A stretch of 64,000 nt of DNA from Pterois miles (lineage: Eukaryota > Chordata > Actinopteri > Perciformes > Scorpaenidae). This document shows positions 11,396 to 24,589 of the stretch, piece after piece. The notes beneath the pieces are model-generated. The model had not been told where the DNA came from, ran no database searches, and was given only the letters and a program-made list of their open reading frames with translations. The translations under genes were made by a program, and so were the position numbers. Numbering within the stretch: position 1 is the first letter of the stretch; each line of letters begins with the position of its first letter. The stretch covers positions 8,267,501-8,331,500 of the forward strand of contig CAMQGK010000130.1 of assembly GCA_947000775.1 (NCBI GenBank). The letters are read 5' to 3'.

Positions 11396-13319
11396 TCCCG
11401 CTGAAATCTCTCCATGTTTCACACCATCTTGATGAAGCCTCTGGCCTTCACGTGAAAACAAGCATCTCTTGACACTGTATGCTACGAAAACTTGAAGACA
11501 AAGAGGATAGAGACTCCACAAAAAAAGAAAAGAAAAGAAAAACACAGAGGAAACCTTTGTTGTAAAAGGCGGTGTTGAACCCTGCAAGCAGATCTGTTTC
11601 CTCCCCACACACACTCGCACACACACTTTCAAATGTAGGGTTCTAATTAGGCTCGTCAGTGGCGGTCGGTAAAATGTGTTAGTGTGGCATTTAACAGCTG
11701 TCGCATGTGTGCTGCTGAGTTTCAGTGTGTTTAAGTAAGCTCAGGCTGCTGTGTGACTGACTCAGATGAATATTGCATGACCACAGAGATGGCGCTGTAG
11801 CAACAAGGGAATAAGTTATGTTGTAGAGGACACACATACGTACGCAGACACACATCAAGCTATCTGGCAGTGATGCTGTATGTGAAGATGAAGATCAGTC
11901 TGCGGCCAGATTGATTGATGGGCTGTCAGATATACAGTCAGAGGGTCTTTTCTCCTGAAGGGCTTTTATCTGATGTGATAACACAGCACTGTGTATCGTT
12001 GACCGTTAACCCTCAACTTTGCTCTTAATTTCTTTTGAAATGACCCCGAGATGAGAACACTTTTCTGGAGCTTTCTAATAAAAACATACTCAAAAATTCA
12101 AAGTGCTCGACTTGGTGCCATCCTTCAGTCTGACTTTGCAGTTGAATTAATTCGCCTCATCAAGTGCGTAACACCGACATAATCAGCCTGATTTTTAGTG
12201 ACTTTTAGAAGGTCAATTGATGCATGATTAGGCAGATAGTTGACGTCTGCCATGTTCTTCAGCAAGGCACACTGCAGCTCTCTATTTCTGCTTATTATGT
12301 GTCTGACTCAGGCATTCAGCCAAGGCCTTCCAGCTTGAACCAACACCAAATTATTTTTCCTCTCTTAGTTTTTGGCCTCAGAGGGATCCAATCACACCTG
12401 ACTGTGAGTTCCCATAATGGTGCCTTTAACCTACAAAACCTAAACTCAAATACAAACATGCTTTATTTGGATTTGAAAATATTGTTCTGAAGGTATGATC
12501 GCTTATTGGCTCTACAAATGTCACATTTGCTGGTATCATGGCCCCTCAAGCTTTAAAGAACTGTAATCAAGGGAGAAGTGTAATCAGTCCACAACTGAGC
12601 TGACATTTAATGACTTTGGACTGTGTGTCCAGATCTTTCATGAGCTTGACATTTCAAAATGCAAATAACATGATCCATGCACAGAAAATGAGAGGAATGC
12701 ATTACTGCCTTAAGTGTGTTCCACGAGGCAGACGTGGCTAAAAAGGCAGTTTGACATTGGAAAGTGGTGATGGGTAGTGCATTCACTTGAGTTCACCCCC
12801 AACAACTCTTTAGACCATAAGTTTTATGATCATTTTCTACTAGAAGTTTTACTTTTTTGTTTTCGTGTCTTCATCTCAACTCCATCACAAGAACGTCCAT
12901 ATTGGACTGTTCTGCAAAACCCCAGATTGAGTTCAGATTGCTCCAATATTAGCACTTTGCAACGACAGTAGTGGTGTGTGCTGCCTTTGTTAAGGTTCAA
13001 AGGAGTAATACAGTTCGGCGTCATGCTAAAGACTACGGAGCCTCTGTGTTGTTTCATAAATTTAACGTGTTTGGTTCCTGCTTTTATTCATGGTTGCAAA
13101 AACTGTGGTTATGGTTCATTTTTTACATTTATTTTTTTCCATTGTTATCATATCTACTTGCCTAAAAAGCTCTGTTTTATAAAATTTCTGTGTTGGGAGA
13201 ATATGAATTCACATAATTTGGGTTTCACAGCTCAACACTGTATGTAACTGACCCTTTTTTTCCTTGATACCTGCAGGAATCTGAGCTACATATTAACGAT
13301 ACTCTCCATTTCCATGCAG

Positions 13320-13506
13320 TCCATCCGAGAAGTGACCGGCTATGTGTTGGTGGCTCTCAACCAGTTCGACTACCTGCCGCTGGAGAACCTGAGGATCATC
13401 CGAGGCACCAAACTCTATGAAGGTCGCTACTCTCTCGCCATCTTCCTCAACTACAGGCGGGACGGCTACTACGGCCTGAGGCAGCTGGGCCTGCGCAACC
13501 TCACAG
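13320..13506 (+). CDS. erbb4: erbb4 exon 3 (domain I / L1)
   Basis: This exon of 187 nt encodes SIREVTGYVLVALNQFDYLP and then the ENLRIIRGTKLYEGRYSLAI stretch, ending in RNLT. It is nearly identical to the middle of the ERBB4 L1 (receptor L) domain, about human residues 79-141. L1 is a leucine-rich right-handed beta-helix that forms half of the neuregulin-binding cleft. The acceptor CCATGCAG before 13320 gives the phase-0 start conserved at exon 3 in EGFR-family genes; the donor is ACAG|GTCAGT. The last base is the first base of the next Glu codon. An earlier AG at 13275-13276 would shift the frame, and a TATTAAC branch-point-like sequence (13291-13297) lies between the two. The Asn-Leu-Thr at the 3' end is a potential N-glycosylation site. 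The choice of ERBB4 over EGFR/ERBB2/ERBB3 rests on the VLVALNQF and GTKLYE residues. Confidence 0.95.
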
Positions 13507-16500
13507 GTCAGTTAATGACATGCTGCATGACCAATCAGCCAGTGTCAAACTTGTACTTTTATCACTTGTTTCATCATCAAAATGCTACCAAACCACAAAT
13601 TTTATAGTAAATTTGGTAAATCATGCAGCATAAACTCAGTAGATGAATATGTGAACTGATGATCCATTTGTCAGCACCCTGCAAAAAGCATTGCCTTTTT
13701 CTGCACTAAAAATGCTTGTGTTTGACTTAATTTTGCGCCCACATGTACAGCTTTAATAGGCCCTTTTTAATTAAGTCACTAAATTAGAACTCAACTTTTG
13801 AAGATATGTATCTGTTACCCAGGCAAATTAATCTTTTGTGTTGCATTATAGAGGGATCAAATGTCTGCGAAAAACTCCTGGTTTCCCATTAATTACATTT
13901 TTGTTTACACACTCAAAAATAGGCTTCTTTCATGAACTAAGTTTTTGGAAGTGGTTATGTTTTATGTAACAGCTGTTCTTTTTCTTTTGTTGTTGTCATG
14001 GGAGAGGGCATAAGCTAAAGCGGATTACATTTGTAAAGGGTAGCGTTTGCGTTTACTTTATCTTGGTATCAGACCTTTGAGGCGTGACCTCGGCATCAGT
14101 TAATCTTTGCCATTTTGGCGTTGGAGTGACCTTCCAACTCCAGTCAGAAAAACAGTGGCAAACATTTAAAACCAGCATTTAAAGCACCCGATGAATCACA
14201 TCTCTTCTCAAATAGCTACACGTCACATATTTAGCTGCTAAAAGGTTCACATCAGGAGTCAGGTGTTGCCTTTTTGCCCCTTTTCTTGGCGTTGGCATCA
14301 CCATCGCTCCGGGAGAGAAACACAAGCCGTCACGGGAGAAGCGCTGGCTGAGGGACAACTGTCACATACAATCTGAGGAGAAGCAGTGGAGCTCAGTCAG
14401 GGTCACTCTTTCTTCTTTGACAGCAGTTCTTTTTGCTTTATTTGATGCCGTACCGTCTAGAGTGACAGGGAGGATGGTAAACAGAGAGAAGCTGTGATAT
14501 GGGACGGAGGTCAGGAATGTGTTCCAAGAAAAGATGACGGCATCCAAGGCTGTATGAGACGGTGTCAGCACTTGAGGGGATGTACTGAATGTTTGAACTG
14601 AGTGAGTGAAAGAAAAGGTATTTCAGGAAAACAAAGCATGATGTCTCAATCTTCCTCCCACTTTTCTCATTTAGAAACCGCATAGTTTGTTAACTACTTG
14701 CAGACCATGCAGACCAAGTTTCTACACAACGCTTTCTTCTGTCATCTTGTTGGATTTTGAGGGGAAATTCACCGGATTTATTCATGGCAGGAAAAGCGGC
14801 AAAAGAGCGCTCTCGTTCCAGCACGAATGGAGCTTAATCTTTTAAAGCGCCTCACAAGATCCAATGGAAAAAAAAATCATGTCCAACACGTATGTCCTCT
14901 AAAGTACAGCCAAAGAACAAAGACGAATGCACGAGAAGCTGCCAATCCTCCTGACAGTTTGTTCATACCAAGGTGTTAGATGTAATTTGTGAGCTTGTAA
15001 TTGCTTAAAAATGTAGGAAAGTGCCACATGTAGCACCTTTATGATTAGTTATTGCAGAGGAGAGTGCCAGAGAATAAAACAAGGAAAGGGTAACAATCCC
15101 ACCATGGAATGACCACGTGGTTTGTGCCCTAAACTGCCAAGCCACCAGAACACTGTGCTGCATCCCCCCGCCTTTTGTTGTATTTTGCCCAAGGCTTCTT
15201 CTCTGGCATCGATCTGCCCGCTTTGCTCCGCTCTCCTGTGGGCATTACAATTCATCCTCCATCCATCCCTGCGTTCCTCCTGCAGGCGATTCCGTGGCAA
15301 ATGTTTCACAGCGGAACCAAATTAATTTTAGTGTAAAACAGAAGTCGTGTCTTGGCAGTCCTTGACCACCCTTTGTAACTTTTTTGGGAAATCAAGCACA
15401 ATAGTTGATGAGTTAAAACCGCCGGTGTTGAGACAACTTAGACAGCAGAGATTCATCCCCGGGCTCTGATGCCATTGACTTTGCAGTAGTGTTTTTGTGA
15501 TTGATAGTGGGGGATCATGACAGATTTAGTGTAATAAGCAGCGTTTTATGGAGTCTGAACACGGTGATAAAGGACTCCTGAGAGTTTTAAGGGCATGCTG
15601 ACACCTTAAGCTGGTAAAACAGAAGGGCGCTTTCCATTTTGACCACCCCGATGAAGAAAGGGAGGCCCAAGTGGACCTTTATCTGTCTAGATAGACGTAT
15701 AGCTCATGTTCTTTTTTCCTTTCTACGAACCAAACCAAAGACTGCGACAAAGAGTCATCACTTGGACAATTGTCCCTCCTTTTATTTCACGAGAAACTGC
15801 TTTGAGTGTGCTCATCTGCACTTGTGAGATGAAAATGTTGTATGATCGGTGTCCTTTACAAGATTTCAGGACTGAAGCAATGACATTAGTTCGTGGGCAA
15901 ATGTGTCTGTGCTCTTTTCTGCCTTGTTTATATACTGTAGACTGTAGTAGAGGAACCAACCGGTCTAAGTCCAGCAGTACATTTTGTGAAACGATCAGGA
16001 TGTTTTATTTTATGCAACCAGAAAGGCACAGTGCATAATGTAAGTGAGGTATCTTCAAATAATCTGTTCTGGGTACAGGAAGGTATTCTTTGCATTATTT
16101 ATGTCCACAACACATAATCTACATATATTCTCCTGAAACTTGCGGAGACGGTGTGAATCCTCACAGGCTGAATTCATCACTATGACTCTCCACCGTCTGG
16201 CCACACATCTCCTGTCTGAGCACATCCTCTGGACAGGTGCCTACCCTTTTGTCCATACCCTCTGATCCCAGCACACCTCGACGCTGCAATTAAGCCAGAT
16301 CCAACCATGCATATGGATCAGTGCTGCTCCTCTTGATTCCCTCCACTCCTCTGTCTGGGACAAAAAACCTCTCTTTTAAATAAGCTCACAACTAGGCCAG
16401 CAGATTATTCTCTTCCCAGTGATAATAAGGAAGCTACCATGCACATTTGCTTAGAGTCATTGTATGAAATGTACTTATTTGTAATTAATTCTGCAGGAGT

Positions 16501-17527
16501 GTACAGTACATGCCGGAGAATATTCCTCACTGCACACTATACATTAAACAACAGCCTCACTGCTGCTTTATCCCTCTGTGCATTCACTACACAGTTGGAG
16601 TCCACAGAAAACATAGAAGTCAGTTTGGATGTGGAGTTGCATACAACGGTGTAGTTTAGCATAGTAGCAGGGATATATAGTAATCTGTGTTAAAGAAACT
16701 CCCCTGGTGGTGACTTGTTCGGCCTCCCCCCCATGATGCTCCTGCAGCTTCTTGTAAGCCTTAATAACCCAAAACGCATTCACAACACATGGACTCTGCA
16801 GTGCTAATTACCCCATACTGTGCAGCAGTGTTGATAATACCAACCATAAGACTCTCAGAGCTGATGATGTGGCGTGTATGAAATGGTTTTCACATCCCCC
16901 TCTTTCTTTGCTTAACTTTTGCTTTGTTTGTGAGGGTTTTTTTTGTTTTACTTTTTTTTTCTGCCCTGTGAAATTGCCCATTTGGATGGGCTCCAAATGG
17001 CTCAGCGTGCCCCAAAGAGAGCTCCAACTCCAGCTTCCCATCTGGCAGCAATGCCCCCCATGCTCGTGTGCAGAAAGCAAAGCAGCAGCTCTGCCATCCC
17101 CCATAACCTTTCCCCCTTTCTCACCTGTTTTGCTTTCCTTAATGCTCACTGGGACTGTAGCGACACCACCATGACCTGGCAGAAGCCCAGAAATCCTCTA
17201 ATTTAAAACTAATATTTTAGGGCTGTTGTCTCGCTAATTGCGGTATTTTTGTAAGCGTTTTAAATGCATTTGGGGCCAAATTACCAACAACAGTTGCTGA
17301 GATGACTTGATGAATAGACTTCATTATAATTAACCCCAAGTGCGTTTTCATACGTAGAGCATGACTATTGATTTTCTGGCTCATAGTAACTGTGCTCAGC
17401 TAAATCAGCAAAACAAATGGAGATTTCTTCTTGTGTTTGAGGAGATTTACAAACTGATGAGGGGGTAGTGAAAGAGCTGAGACTAGATCACACTGATATC
17501 TATAACAGTGACAAGGCATATAGTTAT

Positions 17528-18460
17528 TTAGCAGAGGTGTGGACTCGTTACATGACTTGGACTTGATGACTGTCCTCAACTTGACAAATTTACAATGACT
17601 TAAAGCAACATTTTTTGGCATCATTTGGGCGAAATTGCCATAATAACCCTTCAGCATATTGTATGTTCTCATAGCTCTGTTTTCAGGCTTTGAAAAATCC
17701 AGCCCATTACAGGAGACTTTGACCAATCACGGGCCATTTCAGAGAGAGTGTTCCTATTGGCTGTGCTCCGGCTGGTGGGCGGTGCTTGGTATTTCCTCAA
17801 CTGATCTCAACATGGCTGCCGGGTCACAAACTTCCTCATTTTACAGCTAAACAGTAACTGCAAGATGTTTCTGAAAACAGTTGAGGAGAGAAATCATCAT
17901 TACAGTAACAGAATATTAGAATATTGATTCATGTTTGATCAGCGCTGCCTAGTTTGACTGTCTGATTGAAGTTTGTGAGTGATTGACAGCTGCCTCCATT
18001 GAATGAACAGCCAATAGGAACGCTCTCTTTCTGATATGACCTGTGATTGGCTAAAGTCTCCCATCATGGACTAGATTATTTAAATCCTGAAAACAGAGCC
18101 ATGAGGAGGTGCAGAAGTCTAGTTTTCTCTCAAAACACTTGAATCACAACATGCTGAAATGCTATTATGGGAGTTTTGCCCAATCATGCCACAAACATTT
18201 TGCCCACAGCAGGTTTAATCCAACCAATCCAGCAGCATCCAAAACAAGTTGCAGGAGAAAACCACTGAGCACCAGTTGCTCTAATGTTAATATGGTTTGC
18301 CATTTGGTGAAGAATGTATTGTGACTTGTTTAGGACTGGAAACTCCAATTTTAGGACTTGGGACTTGACTGTCTTTACTCGGGACTTGAATTGGGACTTG
18401 ACTTGGGACTGACCTGTCTTGGTTTGGGACTTGACTCTGGACTGTTTGGGACTTGTTATT
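17528..18460 (+). repeat. GACTTG-rich element interrupted by repeat family C
   Basis: The left part (about 17528-17590: AGGTGTGGACTCG then TGACTTGGACTTGATGAC) and right part (about 18310-18460: many copies of GGGACTTGACT) look like the two sides of one fish element rich in GACTTG words. The interior, about 17590-18305, is dispersed family C, matched at 27130-27985 by CAGCTAAACAGTA, TTTCTGAAAACA and ATATTGATTCAT. The family C segment also contains TCCTATTGGCTGTG and CCAATAGGAACGCTCTC, an inverted pair about 270 bp apart. The nested order is inference from comparing the two copies. Confidence 0.55.
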
Positions 18461-18491
18461 TAGATTCACATCGATATAATAGGCTTTCATT

Positions 18492-18846
18492 TAGAAGAAG
18501 AAGAAGAAGAAGAAGAAGAAGAAGAAGAAGATCTACCTTCATTAGTCCCACAATGGGGAAATTCAATTTACACTCTCTGTTAAACTTATACATGGTACAT
18601 GCAGACCTGAAACACACATACATGCATTAATGGAGAGATGTCAGAGTGAGGGGGCTGCTCCTGACAAGCGCCCCGAGCAGTTGGGGGTTTGGTGCCTTGC
18701 TCAGGGGCACCTCGGCAGTGCCAAAGAGGTAAACTGGCACCTCTCCAGCTACCAGTTCACACTCAGTTTTTGGTCCATGTCGGGACTTGAACCGGTGACC
18801 CTCCGGTTCCCAAGCCAACTCCCTACAGACTGAGCTACTGCCGCCC
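18492..18846 (-). mobile_element. tRNA-derived SINE with (CTT)n tail
   Basis: Read on the minus strand from 18846, the element starts GGGGCGGCAGTAGCTCAGTC, with an A-box-like TAGCTCAGTCTGTAGG. It continues to a B box within GGTTCAAGTCC (about 18783-18793) and then a tRNA-unrelated body. It ends near ATGAAGGTAGATC followed by about 12 CTT units (the GAA/AAG tract at 18494-18531 on the + strand). Internal RNA polymerase III promoter boxes at the 5' end plus a short-unit 3' tail are the hallmarks of a tRNA-derived SINE. A functional tRNA is excluded because the cloverleaf does not continue into an acceptor stem. The family is not named. Confidence 0.85.
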
Positions 18847-20799
18847 CAATTGTCTTCAGTAAATATTGAATTTTAAAATGTGTAAAAATCTCTACACAAC
18901 TTTGAGCTACTTTTCCAGCCACTTTTTTTCCAAAGTAGCTTCAGAAGTGTCATAAAGGCTGAATTTGATCTGTACAGTAAATCCCCTCAGTGCAGAGTCT
19001 AAAGATCCAGCACATCAAAGATATTATACCCTCTGCTTATTGGAAAAAAGGGCACAAACGTAAAAGGAGAATCCTACAGCACCATGGCTCACTTGGAGAC
19101 AGCTGACTTCCTCTTTATGCATCCACGCTGCCCCCATTTTCAACTATTTTTACACCTCACATACATCTCAAATCGGCACTTAAGAGGGATCTGGCCATAT
19201 TTATGTATACTTCGCTGTCAGGTCTGAGAGAAAATACAGGTTGTAAGGGAGAAAAGAGTCTTAGTAATTGTGTGTGGAGTTTGTATCGAAAAAACCTACT
19301 TCCAAGACCTCTTTATTTAACATAAAGCTTGTGGTGTGATCTCCAAAAAGTGGTGTAATTACAGAAAGATCAAATAAAGCAAAAGCGGCTAATGCTAATA
19401 CCCACTCTCACTCCGGACTGTTATGAGGAAGAGGGGCGAGTAGAGGGATGGGGCCCATTAATAATGAATCCAGTGTCATCATTAAGGCGGCAAATGATTA
19501 AAACATATCTCCCAGCTTCAAACGCTGCTTTTCTACCCCAGAAAATGCTGCAGTCGTGGATGTGCGAGGCGAGCGAGCCCTTCAGTCTGCTTGTGAAATA
19601 AAGTTTAGCTTTTTTTCTTTCATCTTTACCCCCCTTTTTTCTTGTAGTGTTGAAAAGCCCAAAGCACCAGCATCACTTTTTGAAAACAAAAAACAGTGTT
19701 CTGTAATGAAATGCAACCCATAGATGGGCATTTCTTAGATATGAATCTTCATGCTAAGCTGGGTCTTTGTTGCACATTTCTGGGTATTCCCAGTTGTGTG
19801 CCAACCCAAAATACATAATAAGCTGCTGTTGCTCTGTGCCTCATGTGAAGAGCAGACAAGGTAACGCACCGAAAGGTGACGTTCATTGACATGGAGACAC
19901 GCGATGGGACGCCTTCTCCGACTCCCACGGTTATTTCTCATCTCTTTATTTCCCGTTCTTGCACGCAGAAGTCATTGTAATGCCATGCCAGCGCTCGGTT
20001 GCATCAGCGTTGTGCCGTCTGTGCCGCGCTGCCGTTGGTGGTTTTTGTTTAAACCCTTTGACAAGAAGACCCAGGGGGCTCGGGGTTTGTCTCCATTAGT
20101 GGCTGAGGCATGTCTGGAAGGAGGGCAGAATGATCTCTAATGGAATGGTAATAGTCCCCCAGGGCAGTGTGTCTGCTGCCCTGTGCACCGTTCTTTGATG
20201 CTAGAGTTCACTTCCACCGACTGACACGAGCTGACCCTGGCTAACTGAGCCACCTCCACACCTGACACAACCCCCGGCGCACAATAATGGCCCTTACTCC
20301 GTAATACTGTGTAACAAGGCAGATGAAAAGCCTCTCCTATCGCATCCCAGTCCTGTGTTAAATGTCCAATCATGTCTTTGGGGAGTTAGCATGGCGTAGC
20401 TAGGAAGTGTGTAAGCAGTTCTAATAATGCCAACAAGTTGTGCCCAGATAAGCTCAACCAGCCGATACAGATCGAGGCGTCACTCCACCGCTCAGCTGCA
20501 GCGATCCGGGAGTGACGATAATAAGGATGTCTGTCGCAGTAAAGTGGGGCAGCGCGTCTCCCTCAAATAGCTCAAAATTTCATCATGTCATGCTCCAAAC
20601 CAAATGTAAGGTTTATGATGAGGGCCGGGAGGTCAGGATGTGGAAGTTGTAGCAAAGGGAGCTGCCTGAAAAGCTCATTTCAGGACAAGAAGTCAGTCTA
20701 AGTGGCCTTAAGCGACTAAATACGGCAAATCATTTGTGTTTTGAAATACTGACTGCTCACATATTATATATGTACAATGCCGTATTAGGGCCATTATAG

Positions 20800-21075
20800 G
20801 GAACAATTGTTATTTTTTAAAGTTTTTGTTTTTTCTCATAATTTTTTTCTCAACAATTTAGAACGTTATAATCTCAGAGAATATTCATTTTTTTCCTCAT
20901 AAATTTCTGAGTTTTTTTCTCACAAATTTATTATTTTTTTCAGAAATGTTAGCTTTGTGTCACAGATTTATAGCTCTATGATCTCTGAGATTTTTTTGTC
21001 GTAAATTTGAGTTTTTTCTCGCAAATATATGCCTTTTTAATCTCAGAGCATAGCCTTTTTGTCACAAATTTAGGA
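20800..21075. repeat. Degenerate tandem repeat of TTTTTTCTCACAAATTTA type
   Basis: About eight imperfect units of roughly 30 bp combine a T-run, CTC, and (A)CAAATTTA or ATAAATTT, alternating with (A)ATCTCAGAG. Similar decayed arrays are common in fish introns. It is non-coding and shows no clear boundaries. Confidence 0.7.
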
Positions 21076-23034
21076 CTTTAATCATTTTTGTAGGAATATT
21101 ACCTCCCTTCTCCAAATACAGCGTTGTATAAATGTGGCTATGCAAAACTGAAATAAAAGCAAATATGCCAGGAAATAGAAAACACTTTAAACAGAAAGTA
21201 CTTGCAGTAACTGAATGTAATTTAAAATTGTACCCAACAATGTGTTTAGTAGAAACAACATGCCTAATCGAGCTGAGACTGTTCAGAGTGGAAGTGGTGG
21301 GTGGTGTGGCTGAATGAGTCAGCATTTCCACTTACCAGTCCTTAGAAACACCACCTGATCAAACCAAATAGCTGTGACTTCATCAAACATGCTCTTTAGA
21401 GCTGAATTCATTTTTAGATTTACTTGTGACCAGACTTATGTGTTTGCCTTTTTGAATCATTTGAATGACAAGCTGTGCACACCTTTTGGTGTTAAAAAGA
21501 GCAAAACCTTTCCTTGTGTGATTCAAGACAAAACCCAACCAGCGTTTCTCTACAGATTGGGGCCACATGGGGTTGTGAATCCCTTCTGAAAGCCAATTTG
21601 ATAACCCAAAATCCGCACTGTCATCGAGCTAAAAACAAGGCTTGTTTTTGGTCGGCATTCCGATGATGTGAGGTTTCCATTTGACAGTAATTACATTCAA
21701 AGCGTCTGCTTGTTTGTCTTGCCGCGAGGCACATGCTCTCTCCTGACATTGCAGCGTATTTGTATGCTTTGAGGCCACTGGAGAAATGAATAGTGTACGC
21801 TTCGCATTGTGCTTGTGTTCTCTCCCAGGCGTCTGCGAGCTGCTTGACTTTGGCGAGTTTTAATGACATTTCTGGGGTCCATTATGTTTTCTTAAGTGCC
21901 CCGCCTCAGTCCGAGCCCCTCTTGAGATCCGTTGTGTAACTTCCACTTCAAACTGCGAAAGCATTTGAGCAATCATTATCACTGATTCGTACATGTCCAC
22001 TGCGTCCGTGGAAGATAAGCCAAAGGTAGCCGGGGAAAAGGGAGGAGTGGAGCTGGACCGGCTCACAAAACCTCACACTAAATATACTGTAGAACCAGAT
22101 GGAGGCAATTTTCTGGTCATAGTTGATTTGCTTGTGCATGTGTCCGTGTCGGTGTGTCCCAAATTATCCGAGTGGAGGGATGAGTGCTGCAGCTCTGTGC
22201 CAGAAAATGACAAATTACCCATTTAGCCCATTGTAGGTGTCAATTTTAATGTAGAGGGTTAGCTCTGTTTTCGACACTTCTTAAGCATTTTGCTCTGTGA
22301 AAATATGTAATGAATCTGATTTGAATTACAAAATGCATGTTAGACGAGCTTGTGTGTGTATGTTTGCGCACACACCTCTTTTTTTTTTTTTTTTTTTGGT
22401 TTCCTGGGCATTTAATGATAGACCATATTTCAGGTTATGTGCTCAGCTCCTCAGCAGTTTTACAGTCTTGATGGCTCCCCTATGATCCACTCATAGTGCC
22501 CTCTAAATTTTAGTTCGATGTTCTCAGCTCAGGCAATTGTACCAAAACACTATTTCCAGCACAATAACGGACTGTCAGGGCAGCGCCAGTGTAAAACAGC
22601 GCTGTTGTAGAAAAACAACATGGGACAGCAATTCTGGAGTTGTTTGTACTTTGAGACTGTACCTGCCAATTTATTTGATGAGTGAGTAGCTTGACCTCTG
22701 GGTCACTGTGACCTATTAAAAGCTCAGTATGAAACTTTAAAAACACCTGACTGGTAAAAGTACTTCTCTTTTTTTTTTTGCAGATTTGTGGCTTTTAAGA
22801 GCTTGTGATTTTAATTGATTTTCAAATCTGTACAATTCTTACACTCCAATAGGACCTGCTATCTTATTATCTTATACATACTTATATTTTGGGTTTCTAT
22901 GGGAACAGGTTTATGTGCTTTAATGCTCATGGCATCACCTCATTACAGAAGAAAAGGCGGGACTTCAAGCAAGGCACTTGAGGAGGTTTGGGAGCAGCAT
23001 TACTCCCTTTGGTCGACTTCTTCACAGACGTTTT

Positions 23035-23515
23035 AAATGCACAAAAAACTATATAACACACTAAATGGTAAAGCACAAAAACACCCTGTTTACATTCCTG
23101 TCCGCCCTCCCAAAAAGTCCAGTCTGCTGTGATTGGCCAACTGAATCGAACTCTTCAGACTCTGCTCCAGCTCCGCTCTAACAGCTTGCTGCTTACAGTT
23201 TGCTGTTAAGCAGATGGCTGATATAGAATGAGAAACCCACAATTTGCTGTTTGGCGGATTATTTAGGTCACTAACTTTATCTTTAATTTTTTTGATAATG
23301 TGTTTTAATGATTTTTATAAAGTGCTTTGACTTGCATTGTTGCTGAAATGTGCTACGGTGAGCCTAAGTCACGCCCCTTCCCCATGGGACCTTATTTCAG
23401 AAAAAATATCATCAGCAGTCAACAATCAGAGACAAACATTGCAGACCTATTACATCCACCAAAACTATATAACACACTAAAGGAAAGGCAAAAAGCATAA
23501 TAGGTCTTCTTTAAC
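23035..23515. repeat. Repeat block bounded by direct AACTATATAACACACTAAA copies
   Basis: The 19-bp string AACTATATAACACACTAAA occurs at 23047-23065 and again at 23463-23481. The block ends in AAAAGCATAATAGGTCTTCTTTAA, resembling the AGCATGATATGTCCCCTTTAA end at about 33617-33637. Likely a non-autonomous element or part of one. Boundaries are approximate. Confidence 0.5.
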
Positions 23516-24589
23516 AAAAGTAGGAGTTTAAGTGTAAATTAAATGTTACTTCTTAACAAGCTAATAGCAGCTTCTCTCCACTAATCACCCCACCAGCACA
23601 TGCACAAGCACCAGTGTTGGTCGCTGGTGAGCACCGGCATTCGTTATATTGATTAGCATTCAGCGGCGCTCTCATCTCTTTGGCTGACTCTTTTGTTTGC
23701 CCGTGCTGATTGGAGGGCCTCTGCTTAATATAGATGCAGGGAAGCGGTGATAGAAGAGGGCTTATTAGGGCTGTGAGCCCATCCCGCCTTAAGTGCAGAG
23801 TCTCCAGTTCCATTTTCATTTGCCTCCATGATTGAATTTGTTGGCTTCTCATTCGCCCTGATTGCATTTAGTGTCACCTCTAAAAAAAAAAAAAAAAAAA
23901 ATCGGCCTCCCCCAGAGGTACTGTGACACTCGGATGGGAGACATCCATTATGACAGTCAAGTATGAGACAGTCAAAAGTTTAGAGTGACGCTAAGATATG
24001 TATTTTAGTTTTCAAGGCATTCTTTTTTTCTTACGTCTGAGCCAAATGTTTTCAGTAATTTCATGGTGATTAGTAGAGGTGTTGTGCCGTGACATAAAAA
24101 CATGAAATATACTCAAAATGAAAAACTGTATCATGATATTTTGGGGATGTGATAAATTAATTTCAAAATGCACTACTTTGCTCTGATCAGCCTCCTCTCT
24201 CTATCAGTGCTCTCCTCTCAGTCTCCACTGTGCAGTCTGGCTCATTGTCCCGCCCACAGCACGATCTGATTGGTTACATGTCATCAGCAATAGCCAATCA
24301 ACACTGAGGATTACCGTGCTTCGGACAGACAGAGGACACAGACACAGTCTGGAGCTGCTCTGTGAGCCGAGCTGTGTTCTCTCATTAACATCGTTGTAAT
24401 AAACATCTTCCTCCAAGTCTGTCCTCCCAGTTGAACCAGGGATAAATAAAGTTACCCAGTCTTTCCTCCCAGTTAAAAAGGAATAAATAAATTAATAATC
24501 TTTTTTTTCAGATAAAAAAAAAAAAAATAATTTCCTTCATTAAAAGAAAAAAAAAATAGGGCTTCTAAAATCAAAAACCCCCAAAACCA

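Larger units (their letters stand above)
1..13319 (+). other. erbb4: erbb4 intron 2 (3' part)
   Basis: This is non-coding sequence upstream of the first readable exon. Exon 2 of the ERBB family (about 152 nt, carrying the conserved NCEVV and GNLEIT residues) was looked for and not seen, so the stretch is taken as the 3' part of intron 2. It holds dispersed repeats at 70-443, 541-817 and 6880-7145, a decayed Tc1-like element at 3264-4665 inside a degenerate long-unit repeat (2430-5010), an (AT)n tract at 2564-2637, and a dispersed repeat with another AT tract at 10719-11395. Between 7150 and 10700, and from 11400 to 13250, I see only unremarkable AT-rich sequence with short pyrimidine and poly-A runs. 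Assignment to this intron is inference from the position of exon 3. Confidence 0.75.

Noticed and set aside
1..13319. Search for erbb4 exon 2
   Set aside because: No segment with the conserved exon 2 residues and matching splice phases was seen; it presumably lies upstream of the window.
18750..18846. Possible tRNA gene on the minus strand
   Set aside because: A and B boxes are present, but the sequence continues into a SINE body and lacks the paired acceptor stem.
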